Shown here one piece after another: positions 46,628-55,749 of a DNA stretch of 64,000 nt. This DNA comes from Sciurus carolinensis. Lineage: Eukaryota; Chordata; Mammalia; Rodentia; Sciuridae. The DNA lies in the NCBI RefSeq assembly GCF_902686445.1, contig NW_025920104.1, forward strand, positions 744,001-808,000, given 5' to 3'. Made by a program: the position numbers and the translations under genes. The number at the start of each line of letters is the position of its first letter. The stretch's first letter is position 1. Under the pieces are notes generated by a model that saw only the letters and a program-made list of their open reading frames with translations, did not search any database and had not been told where the DNA came from.

Positions 46628-48460
46628 ATGGGAGGTAGTGAAAGCAAAGAAAGAACATTATTTATTGATATTGCTAAGCACTTACTAACTAAAAGAGGAA
46701 TGCACGTAGGAACAGCTCAATTAAAAAGATTTTTTCATTTTGTGCAAGAATGTGCCCCTTGGTTTCCTGAACAAGGTACCTTAGATGTTAAAACCTGGAA
46801 AAAGGTAGGTGATGCTATGCATGCACATTATAGATTATATGGCAATGAAAGAGTCCCCACGGATGCTTTTACATTGTGGAATCTTTTTAGGGACTGTTTA
46901 GACCCTAGACATGAAAGTGAGCAGTTAAGTAAAAGGGTAAGATCACCAGATGAAATTTCAGAAAAGGAGCCTTTGCTGACAGCCTCGGTTAAAAAATATA
47001 CAGAGGAAACTCAGAGTGAAAGTGAAGGTGAATCAGACGATGATGAAGACGGCAAAAAGGAGAAAGGTCTACCTGATCAGCTCTCCCCGTCTGATGAGGA
47101 GGACTTGGAAGAAGCCGCTTTCAGATATCACAATGAGGATCCACCTTTGGTGGCTCCTGTTGTGCCGGCCCTTCCTAAACCCCCAGATAAAATAAAAAGG
47201 AAAGTCCAAAAGGTAGGATTTCTAGGTGCTGTTCGTGAGGCACAAAAACAGGGAGATGTTGGTATTTGTTGCCCCATAGTATGGGCTATAGATGAGGGAG
47301 GAGAGCCTCATTGGGAGCCTCTCTCTTTTAAAATATTAAAAGAACTAAAAACAGCTGTAAAAGATTTAGGACCTACTTCCCCTTATACTCTGCAGCTAGT
47401 GGAGAATGTGAGCTCACAGTGGCTGACGCCTTTTGATTGGCAACAAACTGCAAAGTCGTGTTTAACACCAGGGCAATATTTACTTTGGAAAACAGAATAT
47501 GAAGAATTAGCAAAAGCCTCTGTACAATTACAGATGGACAGAAGAAGAAATAGAATAACCTTAGGACAGTTAACAGGAACAGGGGATTGGCTTACTCCTG
47601 CAGAACAGATTAAACTTCCTAGAAAGGTTTTAGAGGAAATTTCTAAATTTGCTCAGTTGGCATGGAGGCGATTGCCTTCTGCTGATGCTCCTACAACCTT
47701 TCTTAGTAATATTAAACAAGGTAGCATGGAACCCTATGAAGACTTCTTAGCAAAATTAGAGGAAAATATTTCTAAAATCATTACTAATTCAGAAGCGGCT
47801 GAAATATTACTTAAGCAATTGGCCTTTGAAAATGCTAATCCTACTTGCCAGGCTCTATTAAGACCGATTAGAAGAACTGGCTCTCTTTCAGACTATATTA
47901 AAACCTGTATGGACAGTAGCCCAGCTCATATTCAAGGAATGGCTATGGCTGCTGCCTTACAAGGAAAAACTTATTCACAATATCTTAAAGGTATTAATCA
48001 AAATGTTAATGTTTCTAAAACTGCCGGTTTTTCTGGCAAGCCTCAAGGTAATTGTTTTTCTTGTGGACAACTTGGGCATTTTGCTAAGGATTGTCCTAAT
48101 CTTAAGAATCCAATTGTGCCAGCTCCAATGGCCCCTCAGAATACTGCTGGGGGAACTGGAGCTCCTCCTAAAACAATTTGTCCTAAATGTCAAAAAGGAT
48201 TTCATTGGGCTCGTGAATGTAGATCCAGATTTCATAAAGATGGTCATTTGCTTAATGGACTAGGACAAGGAGGTTCAAATATGCCTCCTATAAAACAGCC
48301 AAGGCAAAATTATCCGGGATTTCAAGCCAATAAATCTTATCCAAAAAACGGGATGAGGGGCCTTCCCCAGGCCCCTCTAAACAATTGGGGATCCCCCAAT
48401 CCATTTGTAGGACAACAATTAATGACCTGGCCAGAGGAACCCCAGGAAGTGCAGGATTAG
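46628..48460 (+). CDS. gag: Gag polyprotein
   Basis: A 610-codon open frame encodes the structural polyprotein that builds the retroviral core. The ATG has a strong Kozak context (ACCATGG). Gly2 followed by Gly3-Ser4 suggests N-myristoylation of matrix. The matrix region includes APWFPEQGTLDVKTWKK (43-59), a block shared with HML-type Gag. Residues 125-165 are a highly acidic linker. Capsid spans about 205-445, with the major homology region at 363-383 (QGSMEPYEDFLAKLEENI). Nucleocapsid has two CX2CX4HX4C zinc knuckles: Cys476, Cys479, His484, Cys489, and Cys518, Cys521, His526, Cys531. I see no PPxY or PTAP late-domain motif. The 3' end overlaps pro by 127 nt, with a -1 frameshift signal. 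No stop or shift breaks it. Confidence 0.96.
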   Translation: MGGSESKERTLFIDIAKHLLTKRGMHVGTAQLKRFFHFVQECAPWFPEQGTLDVKTWKKVGDAMHAHYRLYGNERVPTDAFTLWNLFRDCLDPRHESEQLSKRVRSPDEISEKEPLLTASVKKYTEETQSESEGESDDDEDGKKEKGLPDQLSPSDEEDLEEAAFRYHNEDPPLVAPVVPALPKPPDKIKRKVQKVGFLGAVREAQKQGDVGICCPIVWAIDEGGEPHWEPLSFKILKELKTAVKDLGPTSPYTLQLVENVSSQWLTPFDWQQTAKSCLTPGQYLLWKTEYEELAKASVQLQMDRRRNRITLGQLTGTGDWLTPAEQIKLPRKVLEEISKFAQLAWRRLPSADAPTTFLSNIKQGSMEPYEDFLAKLEENISKIITNSEAAEILLKQLAFENANPTCQALLRPIRRTGSLSDYIKTCMDSSPAHIQGMAMAAALQGKTYSQYLKGINQNVNVSKTAGFSGKPQGNCFSCGQLGHFAKDCPNLKNPIVPAPMAPQNTAGGTGAPPKTICPKCQKGFHWARECRSRFHKDGHLLNGLGQGGSNMPPIKQPRQNYPGFQANKSYPKNGMRGLPQAPLNNWGSPNPFVGQQLMTWPEEPQEVQD

Positions 48461-49140
48461 ATCTGCCTTCCTCTCAGCATTTAATTATTACTCCAGAATC
48501 AGAGGTTACTTTAATCCCAACAGGCATATTTGGCCCTTTGCCTGAGGGACATATGGGCCTAATAATAGGAAGAAGTTCTATAACAAAAGCAGGGATCCAG
48601 GTAATACCTGGTGTAGTAGATTCAGATTACTTAGGAGAAATAAAAATTATGGTCTATCCCCCATATAAGACAATACAGATTTTTCCTCAACAGAGAATTG
48701 CTCAGTTATTGTTAATACCCTATCTTAAACTTCCAAATCAAGTACTAGCTCCAGAAAGGAAAGGGGGTTTTGGATCAACTAATACTGTGGCCTGGATACA
48801 AAAAATTTCAGAACAAAGACCTATGAAAGCTATAGAAATAAATGGCAAAAGATTTAAAGGACTGCTAGACACAGGAGCGGACGTAACTTGTATTGCAGCT
48901 CATGATTGGCCTCCTACCTGGCCAACTACTAAATCCCCTTCTACTTTGGTGGGGCTAGGATTAGCCTCCAATGTGGCAAAAAGCTCTGTTATGTTACATT
49001 GGAGAGACAAAGAGAAAACTGGGACTTTTCAACCATATGTTATTCCTTCTCTCCCCTTTACATTATGGGGAAGAGATTTAATGGAACAACTCAATATTAC
49101 TTTAACTGATGAACAGGAGGAAAGTACACATTTTTCATAG
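48334..49140 (+). CDS. pro: Pro: dUTPase and aspartic protease
   Basis: This frame lies -1 to gag, opens at 48334 and is entered by frameshifting, not by its own ATG. The N-terminal part is a dUTPase that lowers dUTP during reverse transcription. All five motifs are visible: [30 protein letters not shown] and RKGGFGST (between about 48440 and 48785). The C-terminal part is the retropepsin that matures Gag and Pol. It has the catalytic triad in [11 protein letters not shown] (about 48862-48894) and the C-terminal GRDLM block. The frame ends soon after, at 49140. I see no glycine-rich G-patch tail, which several betaretroviral proteases carry. The frame is intact and overlaps gag by 127 nt and pol by 28 nt. 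Confidence 0.95.
   Translation: MLSKKRDEGPSPGPSKQLGIPQSICRTTINDLARGTPGSAGLDLPSSQHLIITPESEVTLIPTGIFGPLPEGHMGLIIGRSSITKAGIQVIPGVVDSDYLGEIKIMVYPPYKTIQIFPQQRIAQLLLIPYLKLPNQVLAPERKGGFGSTNTVAWIQKISEQRPMKAIEINGKRFKGLLDTGADVTCIAAHDWPPTWPTTKSPSTLVGLGLASNVAKSSVMLHWRDKEKTGTFQPYVIPSLPFTLWGRDLMEQLNITLTDEQEESTHFS
48343..48391 (+). promoter_or_regulatory. Gag-pro -1 frameshift signal with pseudoknot
   Basis: The heptamer A AAA AAC (48343-48349) is in phase with gag codons. After a 5-nt spacer comes an 8-bp perfect stem (GAGGGGCC 48355-48362 with GGCCCCTC 48370-48377). The 7-nt loop contains TCCCCA (48364-48369), which pairs with TGGGGA at 48386-48391, across an 8-nt A-rich linker. This is an H-type pseudoknot of the kind known for MMTV gag-pro. 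The pro frame is closed by a stop at 48331, only 12 nt before the slip site, which supports this as the real shift point. Confidence 0.88.
49113..49140 (+). promoter_or_regulatory. Pro-pol overlap, atypical shift site
   Basis: Pro and pol overlap by only 28 nt, between the pol-frame stop at 49110-49112 and the pro stop at 49138-49140. A -1 shift must occur here, but I see no in-phase X XXY YYZ heptamer. The nearest candidate, A CAT TTT at 49128-49134, has no three identical leading bases. Pol output may therefore be lower or depend on an atypical slip. Confidence 0.55.
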
Positions 49141-51740
49141 GGGCCTCTGTTACCAAACAGGCTGACCCAATTATCTGGAAGGACAACCAACCAGTATGGG
49201 TGGAACAGTGGCCCTTATCTAAAGAAAAACTCGAAGCAGCCACAAAATTAGTACAGGAACAATTACAGCTAGGACATATAGAGCCATCTAATAGCCCATG
49301 GAATACACCTATATTTGTTATAAAGAAAAAATCAGGAAAATGGAGATTACTGCAGGATCTAAGAGCAATTAATAATACAATGGAGACTATGGGGGCACTT
49401 CAGCCTGGCCTCCCTTCTCCTGTGGCTGTCCCTAAAGGCTATCATATTATAGTCATTGATTTACAGGATTGCTTCTTTACTATCCCTTTGGCTAAACTAG
49501 ATAGACAGCGTTTTGCTTTTAGCTTACCATCGCCTAACTTACAAAGGCCTTATCAAAGATTTCAATGGAAAGTATTACCTCAAGGAATGAAAAATAGTCC
49601 TACATTATGTCAAAAATTTGTAGATCAAGCTTTAATTAATTGTAGACTAAAGTATCCAGACTGCTATATGATTCACTATATGGATGATATATTGATTGCA
49701 CATTCTCAAAGCCATTTATTACAAATAATATTACAGGATTTAATTAAAGATTTACAGAGGTGGGGTCTGATAGTGGCTCCTGAAAAAATTCAACAGGAAC
49801 CTCCTTATAATTATCTAGGAAGAACTATAAAAACAGATTGTGTCAGCTCTCAAAAGTTACAAATTCGAAAAGACAAACTATTAACATTAAATGATTTTCA
49901 AAAATTATTGGGAGATATAAATTGGATTAGACCTTATTTAAAACTCTCAACTAATGATTTAAAACCTTTGTTTGAAATACTAAAGGGTAATTCAGATCCT
50001 AACTCAAGTAGAACATTAACTAAAGAAGGAGAACAAGCCTTACAAGTTGTTGAAACTGCAATTCAAAAACATTACTTGCAACAAGTTAATTATAACTTGC
50101 CTTGGGTTTTTATTGTGCTAAAAACGAAACATACTCCAACAGGTTGTTTATGGCAAAATGATCCACTTGAATGGATACACTTACCAGTATCAGGAAAGAA
50201 AATATTAATGTCTTATCCTACTATGGTAGCTTCTTTGGTATTAAAGGCTAGATTTAGAAGTAAGGAATTGTTTGCTTGTGAAATGCATGAAATAATTATT
50301 CCTTACACAAGAGAACAATTTGACCAATTATTACAAATTGATGATCAATGGGCTATTGCATTTCTAAATTTTACAGGAAAAATTTCTTTCCACTTGCCCA
50401 ATAATCCTTTACTACATTTTTTACTTCAAACAGAAATAATATTTCCTAAATGGTGCTCCTCAACTCCAATTAACAATGCTATGTTAATATTTACAGATGG
50501 GTCATCAAATGGAAAAGCAGTTACAATAATTAATTCTCAACCCACAGTTCTATGGACACAAGAAACTTCTGCACAAAGAACTGAATTAGAAGCAGTCATC
50601 TATGCTTTCAAGACTGTTGCTCAACCCTTTAACTTGTACACAGACTCACTATACATTGTTAAACTGTTTCCAACCATAGAAACAGCAACACTCTCCTTTT
50701 CGTCTAAAATTATACATAGGTTACAAGAACTTCAATATTTAATTCATAACAGAACTTCACATTTCTTTATAGGTCATATTCGGGGACATTCCGGATTACC
50801 TGGTCCCCTTGCTCAGGGGAATACACATGCTGATCACTTAACTAAAAATTTTATTTTAACAGCTATAGAAGAAGCTATTATATCACACAAAAATCATCAT
50901 CAAAATTCATCTGCCTTACAAAAACAATTTCATATTTCTAGAGAAGAAGCCAGAACTATTGTTAAAAATTGTCATATTTGTCCTAAATTTATTCCTTCTC
51001 CACAGATGGGAGTTAATCCTCGAGGACTTTTACCTAATGTCTTATGGCAAATGGATGTAACTCATATATCAGAATTTGGAAAATTGTCTTATATTCATGT
51101 TACAGTCGATACCTTTTCTCATGTTATTGTGGCCTCAGCCAGAACTGGGGAAGCCTACAAGGATGTGATTCAACATTTATTCCTTTGTTTTTCTGTTTTA
51201 GGAATGCCTAAAAAATTAAAAACAGATAATGCTCCTGCTTATACATCAAAACCATTTAAAGATTTTTGTTCCAGGTTTAATATTTCTCATTCTACAGGAA
51301 TTCCTTATAACCCACAAGGACAAGCAATAGTAGAAAGGAGCCATCAAAGATTAAAAATACAAATAAATAAGCTAAAAGAGGGAGAGCTTAAGTACTCTTC
51401 CCCACATCATATATTACAACATGCTTTATTTGTTTTAAATCATCTAAATACTGATAAGGAGGGAAATACTGCAATGATGAGACATTGGGAAAGTAAAAGG
51501 TCAAAACAAAGTTTAGTAAAATGGAAAGATTTATTATCTGGTAAATGGAGAGGACCTGATGTCTTGCTGACATCCGGTCGAGGCTATGCTTGTGTATTTC
51601 CACAGGATGCTGAAACACCTTTGTGGATTCCAGACAGATTGATACGTCACTACAATGAGCCCTATTCGAAGGAGGAAGAACAAAGAGTATTGGATCCCTT
51701 ATCAATCCAATCAGACAGACGAAAACGGGCTAGTATTTAA
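49113..51740 (+). CDS. pol: Pol: reverse transcriptase, RNase H, integrase
   Basis: An 875-codon open frame, -1 relative to pro, is translated as a Gag-Pro-Pol fusion; it has no ATG start of its own. Counting residues from the GTG at 49200, reverse transcriptase spans about 1-330 with LPQGMKNSP (126-134), catalytic Asp87 (VIDLQD) and YMDD (160-163). RNase H has Asp433 (TDGSSN), Glu462, Asp482 and Asp545, so its acidic residues are present. Integrase has a zinc-binding set His563, His567, Cys591, Cys594, then the catalytic Asp619 (WQMDVTH), Asp676 (KTDNAPAY) and Glu712 ([11 protein letters not shown]), and a C-terminal [10 protein letters not shown] block. All key residues are present and no break is visible. 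The end overlaps env by 86 nt. Confidence 0.96.
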   Translation, partial: TGGKYTFFIGASVTKQADPIIWKDNQPVWVEQWPLSKEKLEAATKLVQEQLQLGHIEPSNSPWNTPIFVIKKKSGKWRLLQDLRAINNTMETMGALQPGLPSPVAVPKGYHIIVIDLQDCFFTIPLAKLDRQRFAFSLPSPNLQRPYQRFQWKVLPQGMKNSPTLCQKFVDQALINCRLKYPDCYMIHYMDDILIAHSQSHLLQIILQDLIKDLQRWGLIVAPEKIQQEPPYNYLGRTIKTDCVSSQKLQIRKDKLLTLNDFQKLLGDINWIRPYLKLSTNDLKPLFEILKGNSDPNSSRTLTKEGEQALQVVETAIQKHYLQQVNYNLPWVFIVLKTKHTPTGCLWQNDPLEWIHLPVSGKKILMSYPTMVASLVLKARFRSKELFACEMHEIIIPYTREQFDQLLQIDDQWAIAFLNFTGKISFHLPNNPLLHFLLQTEIIFPKWCSSTPINNAMLIFTDGSSNGKAVTIINSQPTVLWTQETSAQRTELEAVIYAFKTVAQPFNLYTDSLYIVKLFPTIETATLSFSSKIIHRLQELQYLIHNRTSHFFIGHIRGHSGLPGPLAQGNTHADHLTKNFILTAIEEAIISHKNHHQNSSALQKQFHISREEARTIVKNCHICPKFIPSPQMGVNPRGLLPNVLWQMDVTHISEFGKLSYIHVTVDTFSHVIVASARTGEAYKDVIQHLFLCFSVLGMPKKLKTDNAPAYTSKPFKDFCSRFNISHSTGIPYNPQGQAIVERSHQRLKIQINKLKEGELKYSSPHHILQHALFVLNHLNTDKEGNTAMMRHWESKRSKQSLVKWKDLLSGKWRGPDVLLTSGRGYACVFPQDAETPLWIPDRLIRHYNEPYSKEEEQRVLDPLSIQSDRRKRASI

Positions 51741-53673
51741 GATGAGACGGTTGCGTCTTGCACAATCATCTGCAACTCGCAACTCAGACCTGCCGACTTG
51801 GGGACAAGTGAAACGTCTGACTGCCGCTGCTGAACACATGGTGAACAGCTCTGGAAAACCTAAAACCCCAGAGGCTTTGTTTTTTGCATTGATTGCTCTC
51901 ATTTCAACTCAGGTACTGTCTATTCATGCTTATGATAATATAGGGAAAGCTTACTGGACCTATTTTCCAAATCCTCCCTTACTGCATCCAACTACTTGGA
52001 GCAGATCTAATATTAAAGTATTTACTAATGAGCCTCAACTACTTGGAGGGATTTCAGATTCTTTAATACCACATAAAATAGCATTTACGATTACATTTCA
52101 TGGAATTACTGAAGAGACACCAATGTGCTTTAGTACAGATAATCTACATGTGCCATTGGGATGTCTCCCTTTAAGTTATAGGACTTACATTACTGATTCT
52201 CCAGGAGAAGAAGACAATGAAAGAGATATATGGTCCCTAGAGATAACCTCACTTGGATATGCTAATTATAATGATACAAATATTTCAGTAGCTTTACCGC
52301 CTCCTTTTAAACCGTGTGACGACTTTAACAGTCGTAAAGACAGCTCTTGGAATCTACTCAATTTAGAAACAGATTTCCCAAAATGGTTTGAATGTGGTTT
52401 TCATCATACTGCACTACAGTTTAAGCCACAAGGCTCTGCTACTACTATTACAGATTATTCTGTGTCTTCTCCTGATTTTGATTATAAACTTTGGTTAAAG
52501 ATAAGACGAAATAAAACAGTACATTTTAATTTTAACCCTTTTCTTACCAATGAGCCTATTCATAGATGGTTTACTCCTGGATGGGTAACACCCATCTATC
52601 GGAGTGACCTTATAAATGGTAAATTCTCTTACTTTCCTGACTTGTATAAACTATTAGCAGCTACTAATGTAGTACTACTACAAAGACCTAAGTTAAGTAA
52701 ACCTAATGACTTTGCAGTACGTGCTTGTATAAATGCTCCTCATGCTATTCTTATGTCTACCATAAATAATTTCAATATTACTAAAAATAAGGAAGCTTAT
52801 AACATTTATTGTCATGATTGTGTTCTTACTAATTGTATTAATTCAACCATGTCTAAAGATTTAAAGGTGTTTTTAATTGTACATCAGCCTAATTATGTTA
52901 TATTGCCAGTCAATCTTACAGAATCTTGGTATGATGATCCAGGTGTTGAAATTTTAAAAACAGTTAATGAACTTTTAAGACCAAAAAGATTTGTTGCAGC
53001 TTTGATCTTAGGAATAACAGCTTTAATCAGTATAATCACTTCCTTAGCTCTCTCGACCACAGCGCTTGTACAGGAAATCCATACCGCTTCACATGTAAAT
53101 GATTTATCTCATAATGTCTCTGTGGCTTTAGCGGCACAAGAACAAATTGATAAAAAATTAGAAACTAGAATTAATGCCCTTGAAGAAGCTATTCTCTTTA
53201 TGGGAAATGAGATTCAAAATATTCAAACTAGAATGACCACTAGATGTCATGCTAATTATAAATGGATTTGTATTACTCCTTTAATGGTTGATAATAATAC
53301 TAATTGGGAACAAGTTAAAACTCACCTTAGAGGAGTTTGGAATAATACTAATATAGCACCAGATATCAATGCTTTACAACTACAAATAAGAATGTTGAGT
53401 CAGGCTCATCTCTCGGTTGTTCCAGCAGATAATTTGGCCTCCCAAATGTTTCATAATATAAAAACAACTATATTTAATAGTACATTCCTAAATACAATAT
53501 TACAATATGGCTTGATTGGAGTATGTATTTTAATTTTAATTCTTTGTCTTCCAGTCGTCCTCCGAGTAATCCTCAGACTAGTCAAGAAAATAAAAATTCA
53601 AGAAGGCCTCTTCACTTTACAAAATAAGAAAGGGGGAGCTGCGGGGGCGTCCGGAATTCCATCCAGTGCTTGA
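51655..53673 (+). CDS. env: Env glycoprotein (MMTV/HML type)
   Basis: A 672-codon open frame encodes the surface/transmembrane precursor. The ATG at 51655 lies inside the pol frame, and a second in-frame ATG at 51742 follows the pol stop. Residues 1-65 form a long basic leader (RRRKNK, KMRRLRL) before the hydrophobic segment [12 protein letters not shown] (74-85), as in the Rem/Rec-type signal peptides of MMTV and HML-2. SU carries six N-glycosylation sequons (206, 209, 286, 374, 396, 420). The furin-like site RPKR (442-445) is followed by a hydrophobic fusion-peptide-like segment (446-470), a coiled-coil region, and a CX7C loop (Cys531-Cys539). The membrane anchor is at about 617-641, followed by a short basic tail. 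The last 11 codons lie in the 3' LTR. No break is seen, and there is no CX6CC motif. Confidence 0.95.
   Translation: MSPIRRRKNKEYWIPYQSNQTDENGLVFKMRRLRLAQSSATRNSDLPTWGQVKRLTAAAEHMVNSSGKPKTPEALFFALIALISTQVLSIHAYDNIGKAYWTYFPNPPLLHPTTWSRSNIKVFTNEPQLLGGISDSLIPHKIAFTITFHGITEETPMCFSTDNLHVPLGCLPLSYRTYITDSPGEEDNERDIWSLEITSLGYANYNDTNISVALPPPFKPCDDFNSRKDSSWNLLNLETDFPKWFECGFHHTALQFKPQGSATTITDYSVSSPDFDYKLWLKIRRNKTVHFNFNPFLTNEPIHRWFTPGWVTPIYRSDLINGKFSYFPDLYKLLAATNVVLLQRPKLSKPNDFAVRACINAPHAILMSTINNFNITKNKEAYNIYCHDCVLTNCINSTMSKDLKVFLIVHQPNYVILPVNLTESWYDDPGVEILKTVNELLRPKRFVAALILGITALISIITSLALSTTALVQEIHTASHVNDLSHNVSVALAAQEQIDKKLETRINALEEAILFMGNEIQNIQTRMTTRCHANYKWICITPLMVDNNTNWEQVKTHLRGVWNNTNIAPDINALQLQIRMLSQAHLSVVPADNLASQMFHNIKTTIFNSTFLNTILQYGLIGVCILILILCLPVVLRVILRLVKKIKIQEGLFTLQNKKGGAAGASGIPSSA
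53626..53638 (+). other. Polypurine tract
   Basis: AAGAAAGGGGGAG ends two bases before the TG of the 3' LTR. It is the expected primer for plus-strand DNA synthesis. It lies within the env coding frame. Confidence 0.88.
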
Positions 53674-54567
53674 CAAAGATCCTCTGGAGGATGATTGCAA
53701 AGGCTCATCCTAAAAGGAATTGCCGGATGTTTTGCTCCGGAGCATGGTGTTTTCTCTGCTGTGTTTTTCTGATAATATATTACTCATTTCAGTCTGAACG
53801 GATTGCTTAAGGGGATGAAGGGAATACAACAAAAATTCTAGAAAATATTACCTACAATCTGAAAAACAATGGGTCTTTACCATTAACAAAATTAAAAATA
53901 ATTTTGCAACCGTGCAATGAGTCTCTGAAAGCCTCTGGAGAAATAGTTATAAATCTGCCTTTCTCTCCAACAGGCTGGTTAAATTTTAACAATGGTTTTG
54001 TTTATGTGTGGTAGTGAGGTAAGAGAATAAGGTTCCAAAACATTCCTTCCTTCCTACAAAGAATATGTCACCCCTATAATAAATGTTGGCACACAATATC
54101 CATTGGCACCGCTGCCCTCCTGTAACCCTTAACTCAGCAATTTAGATATTAACCAGAGGACCTAATAGAAATGGTCACATGAGATTACTTGTCTATTGCT
54201 TTAACCACGAGAATAATAAGAATAGTCTTAGGTCACATAGAGTTTAGATATTAAGGAAGTAAACTATTGTATTAGCTCATCAATGTAGTTAGATATTCTT
54301 AAAACAATTGTGATTAGGTAAGGATGATCTGTAAGGTTGTTGTTTTCTGCCTATGCTTTGAAACTTCTTTAATATTAACCACAAGACTGCCATTATAGCC
54401 TGAAGAAAACTGTATATAAACCCAGCCCTCCCCAGAATAAAGTGGGATTGATTGCACCAGAACTAGAGTCTGTGTCTTTCATTCTCCATCCATCGCCGAC
54501 GCTGTCTCCCCGCGCCCCGTTTACCGGTGTGGAACCCATGGACTCCTGCTAGGGCTGGACCCCGGCA
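53640..54567 (+). repeat. 3' LTR
   Basis: This 928-bp LTR has the same TG...CA ends as the 5' copy. TATATAAA is at 54413-54420 and AATAAA at 54436-54441, which would polyadenylate the proviral RNA. The first 34 bp encode the env C-terminus. It differs from the 5' LTR by four isolated substitutions, a three-base cluster and four 1-base indels. Confidence 0.95.
54436..54441 (+). terminator. Proviral polyadenylation signal
   Basis: AATAAA lies about 16 bp after the TATA box in the 3' LTR, so cleavage is expected at the end of a short R region a little downstream. Confidence 0.75.
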
Positions 54568-54573
54568 TTTTCT
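54568..54573. repeat. Proviral TSD, right copy
   Basis: TTTTCT matches 45540-45545 exactly. Confidence 0.93.
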
Positions 54574-54960
54574 CTTGTGTGGTTCATGTCTTCTGAATCC
54601 AAAGATCTCTGTAGTTAATGTCCCTGGGGTCCAATCCCTGCTTCTCACAGCAGGGGGGGGAGGAACGCTCATCTCAGAAATTCCACAGCAGTTTTCCACT
54701 TGAACGTGTGACTCCAGGGGTAAATATGGGGTTTGGGTCAACGCTATTGGTCCAAATTTATGCTAATCAGGGTTTGGAAAAATTAGCACTGCTATTGGTC
54801 CAAATTTATGCTAATGACATTTTGGAGAACTACACAAGCTATTGGTTAGCATTTGAGTCTCAAACTTTGGCTCTGCCCTTAATTCCACTTTTCTGGCTTG
54901 GGGCAGGTGGTGAGAGACAGGTCAGTGTACCCTGACTCTCCTGGGCCCTGACATGCACCT
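54574..54960. other. LTR-like flank with CCAAT/octamer repeats
   Basis: This flank is richer in GC than its surroundings. It holds two identical 25-bp copies at 54743-54767 and 54791-54815, starting GCTATTGGTCC and ending TTATGCTAAT, and a third degenerate copy from 54838. Each has an inverted CCAAT box and an octamer-like ATGCTAAT. The 48-bp spacing suggests an enhancer array such as those in ERV U3 regions. I could not define LTR ends, so it may be part of an older element that the provirus entered. Confidence 0.55.
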
Positions 54961-55019
54961 GCATGATGGGACTCATGGACACAATTAAACATCAGCATTT
55001 GAGTCAGTATCAGGCATGT

Positions 55020-55745
55020 TTTGTCAAATTGATTTTTTTTTCTAGGTTGTACTATGTACATAATAGTACAAATCGTACTCAGCTTTGATGAGATCAACTT
55101 TTATAATTTGCATGAGTAAAATAATGTGCTATCTATCTTTCTGTGTCTGACTCATTTCACTTAAAATAATGATTTTTATTTTTATCCCTTTTGCTGCAAA
55201 TAACAAAATTTTATTATTTTTATAGGTAAATAGTATTTCATTGTGTGCTGCATCTTTTAAATCCATTTATCAGTTGATGAACACTTCAGTTATTTATATT
55301 TCTTGGCCAATGTGAATAGTGCTATAATAAACATTGGAATTCAGATCCTTTTTGACATACTGATTTAATTTGTATATATTTTCAATATTGGAAAAGCTGG
55401 ATCATATGGTAGCTCAATGTTTAATTTTTTTTTTCCTTTCAGTGCTGGGAGTTGAACCCATGGCCTTGTGCTTGTTGGGCAAGCACTATACCAACTGAGC
55501 TATATCCCCAAACTCTCAGTGTTTAATTCTTTTAGAAAATACTCCATTTACCATTTTCCATTATGACTATGCTACTATAAATTCCCACCAATATCGTGCA
55601 AGTGTTCATTTTCTCTACATCCTCACCAATTCTTGTTCAATATAGGTTTTCTATAATAGCCATTCTTACTGGAGTAAAATGATATCTCATTCTGATTTTG
55701 ATTTGTATTTCCCTGATAATTACTGATGTGGAGTATCAGATCTTT
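55020..55745 (-). mobile_element. Ancient L1 3' end, inverted
   Basis: The complement of old L1 ORF2 C-terminus and 3'UTR is present (ATCCATTTATCAGTTGATGA, then TCCATTATGACTATGCTACT, then ACATCCTCACCAATTCTTGT). It is split by an inverted ID SINE at 55427-55515. Confidence 0.75.
55414..55528 (-). mobile_element. ID SINE, inverted, with TSD
   Basis: The SINE body (55427-55515; GGGAGTTGAACCCATGGCCT, then AAGCACTATACCAACTGAGC) is flanked by TCAATGTTTAATT (55414-55426) and TCAGTGTTTAATT (55516-55528), a TSD with one mismatch in 13. The duplicated bases belong to the host L1. Confidence 0.88.
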
Positions 55746-55749
55746 ATTG

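Larger units (their letters stand above)
45546..54567 (+). mobile_element. Complete betaretrovirus-like provirus
   Basis: This is a 9,022-bp class II endogenous retrovirus in plus orientation. It has a 5' LTR, a tRNA-Lys1,2-type primer-binding site, a leader, gag, pro, pol, env, a polypurine tract and a 3' LTR. All four reading frames are uninterrupted. The LTRs differ by 4-7 substitutions and four single-base indels over about 930 bp, and the 6-bp TSD is perfect, so the integration is recent. Betaretroviral affinity is shown by the gag-pro-pol arrangement in successive -1 frames, a dUTPase fused in pro, two Gag zinc knuckles, a lysine tRNA primer site and an MMTV/HML-type Env without a CX6CC motif. 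It appears to be structurally complete, but this says nothing about expression or infectivity. Confidence 0.96.

Noticed and set aside
47975..48263. Frames overlapping gag on both strands
   Set aside because: They are alternative-frame shadows of the nucleocapsid coding region with no signal of their own.
51388..51705. 105-codon frame antisense to pol
   Set aside because: It is a shadow of the conserved pol frame; no separate promoter or domain.
54743..54862. CRISPR-like spaced repeats
   Set aside because: Only three copies, the third degenerate, in a mammalian genome next to an LTR; enhancer or minisatellite repeats fit better.
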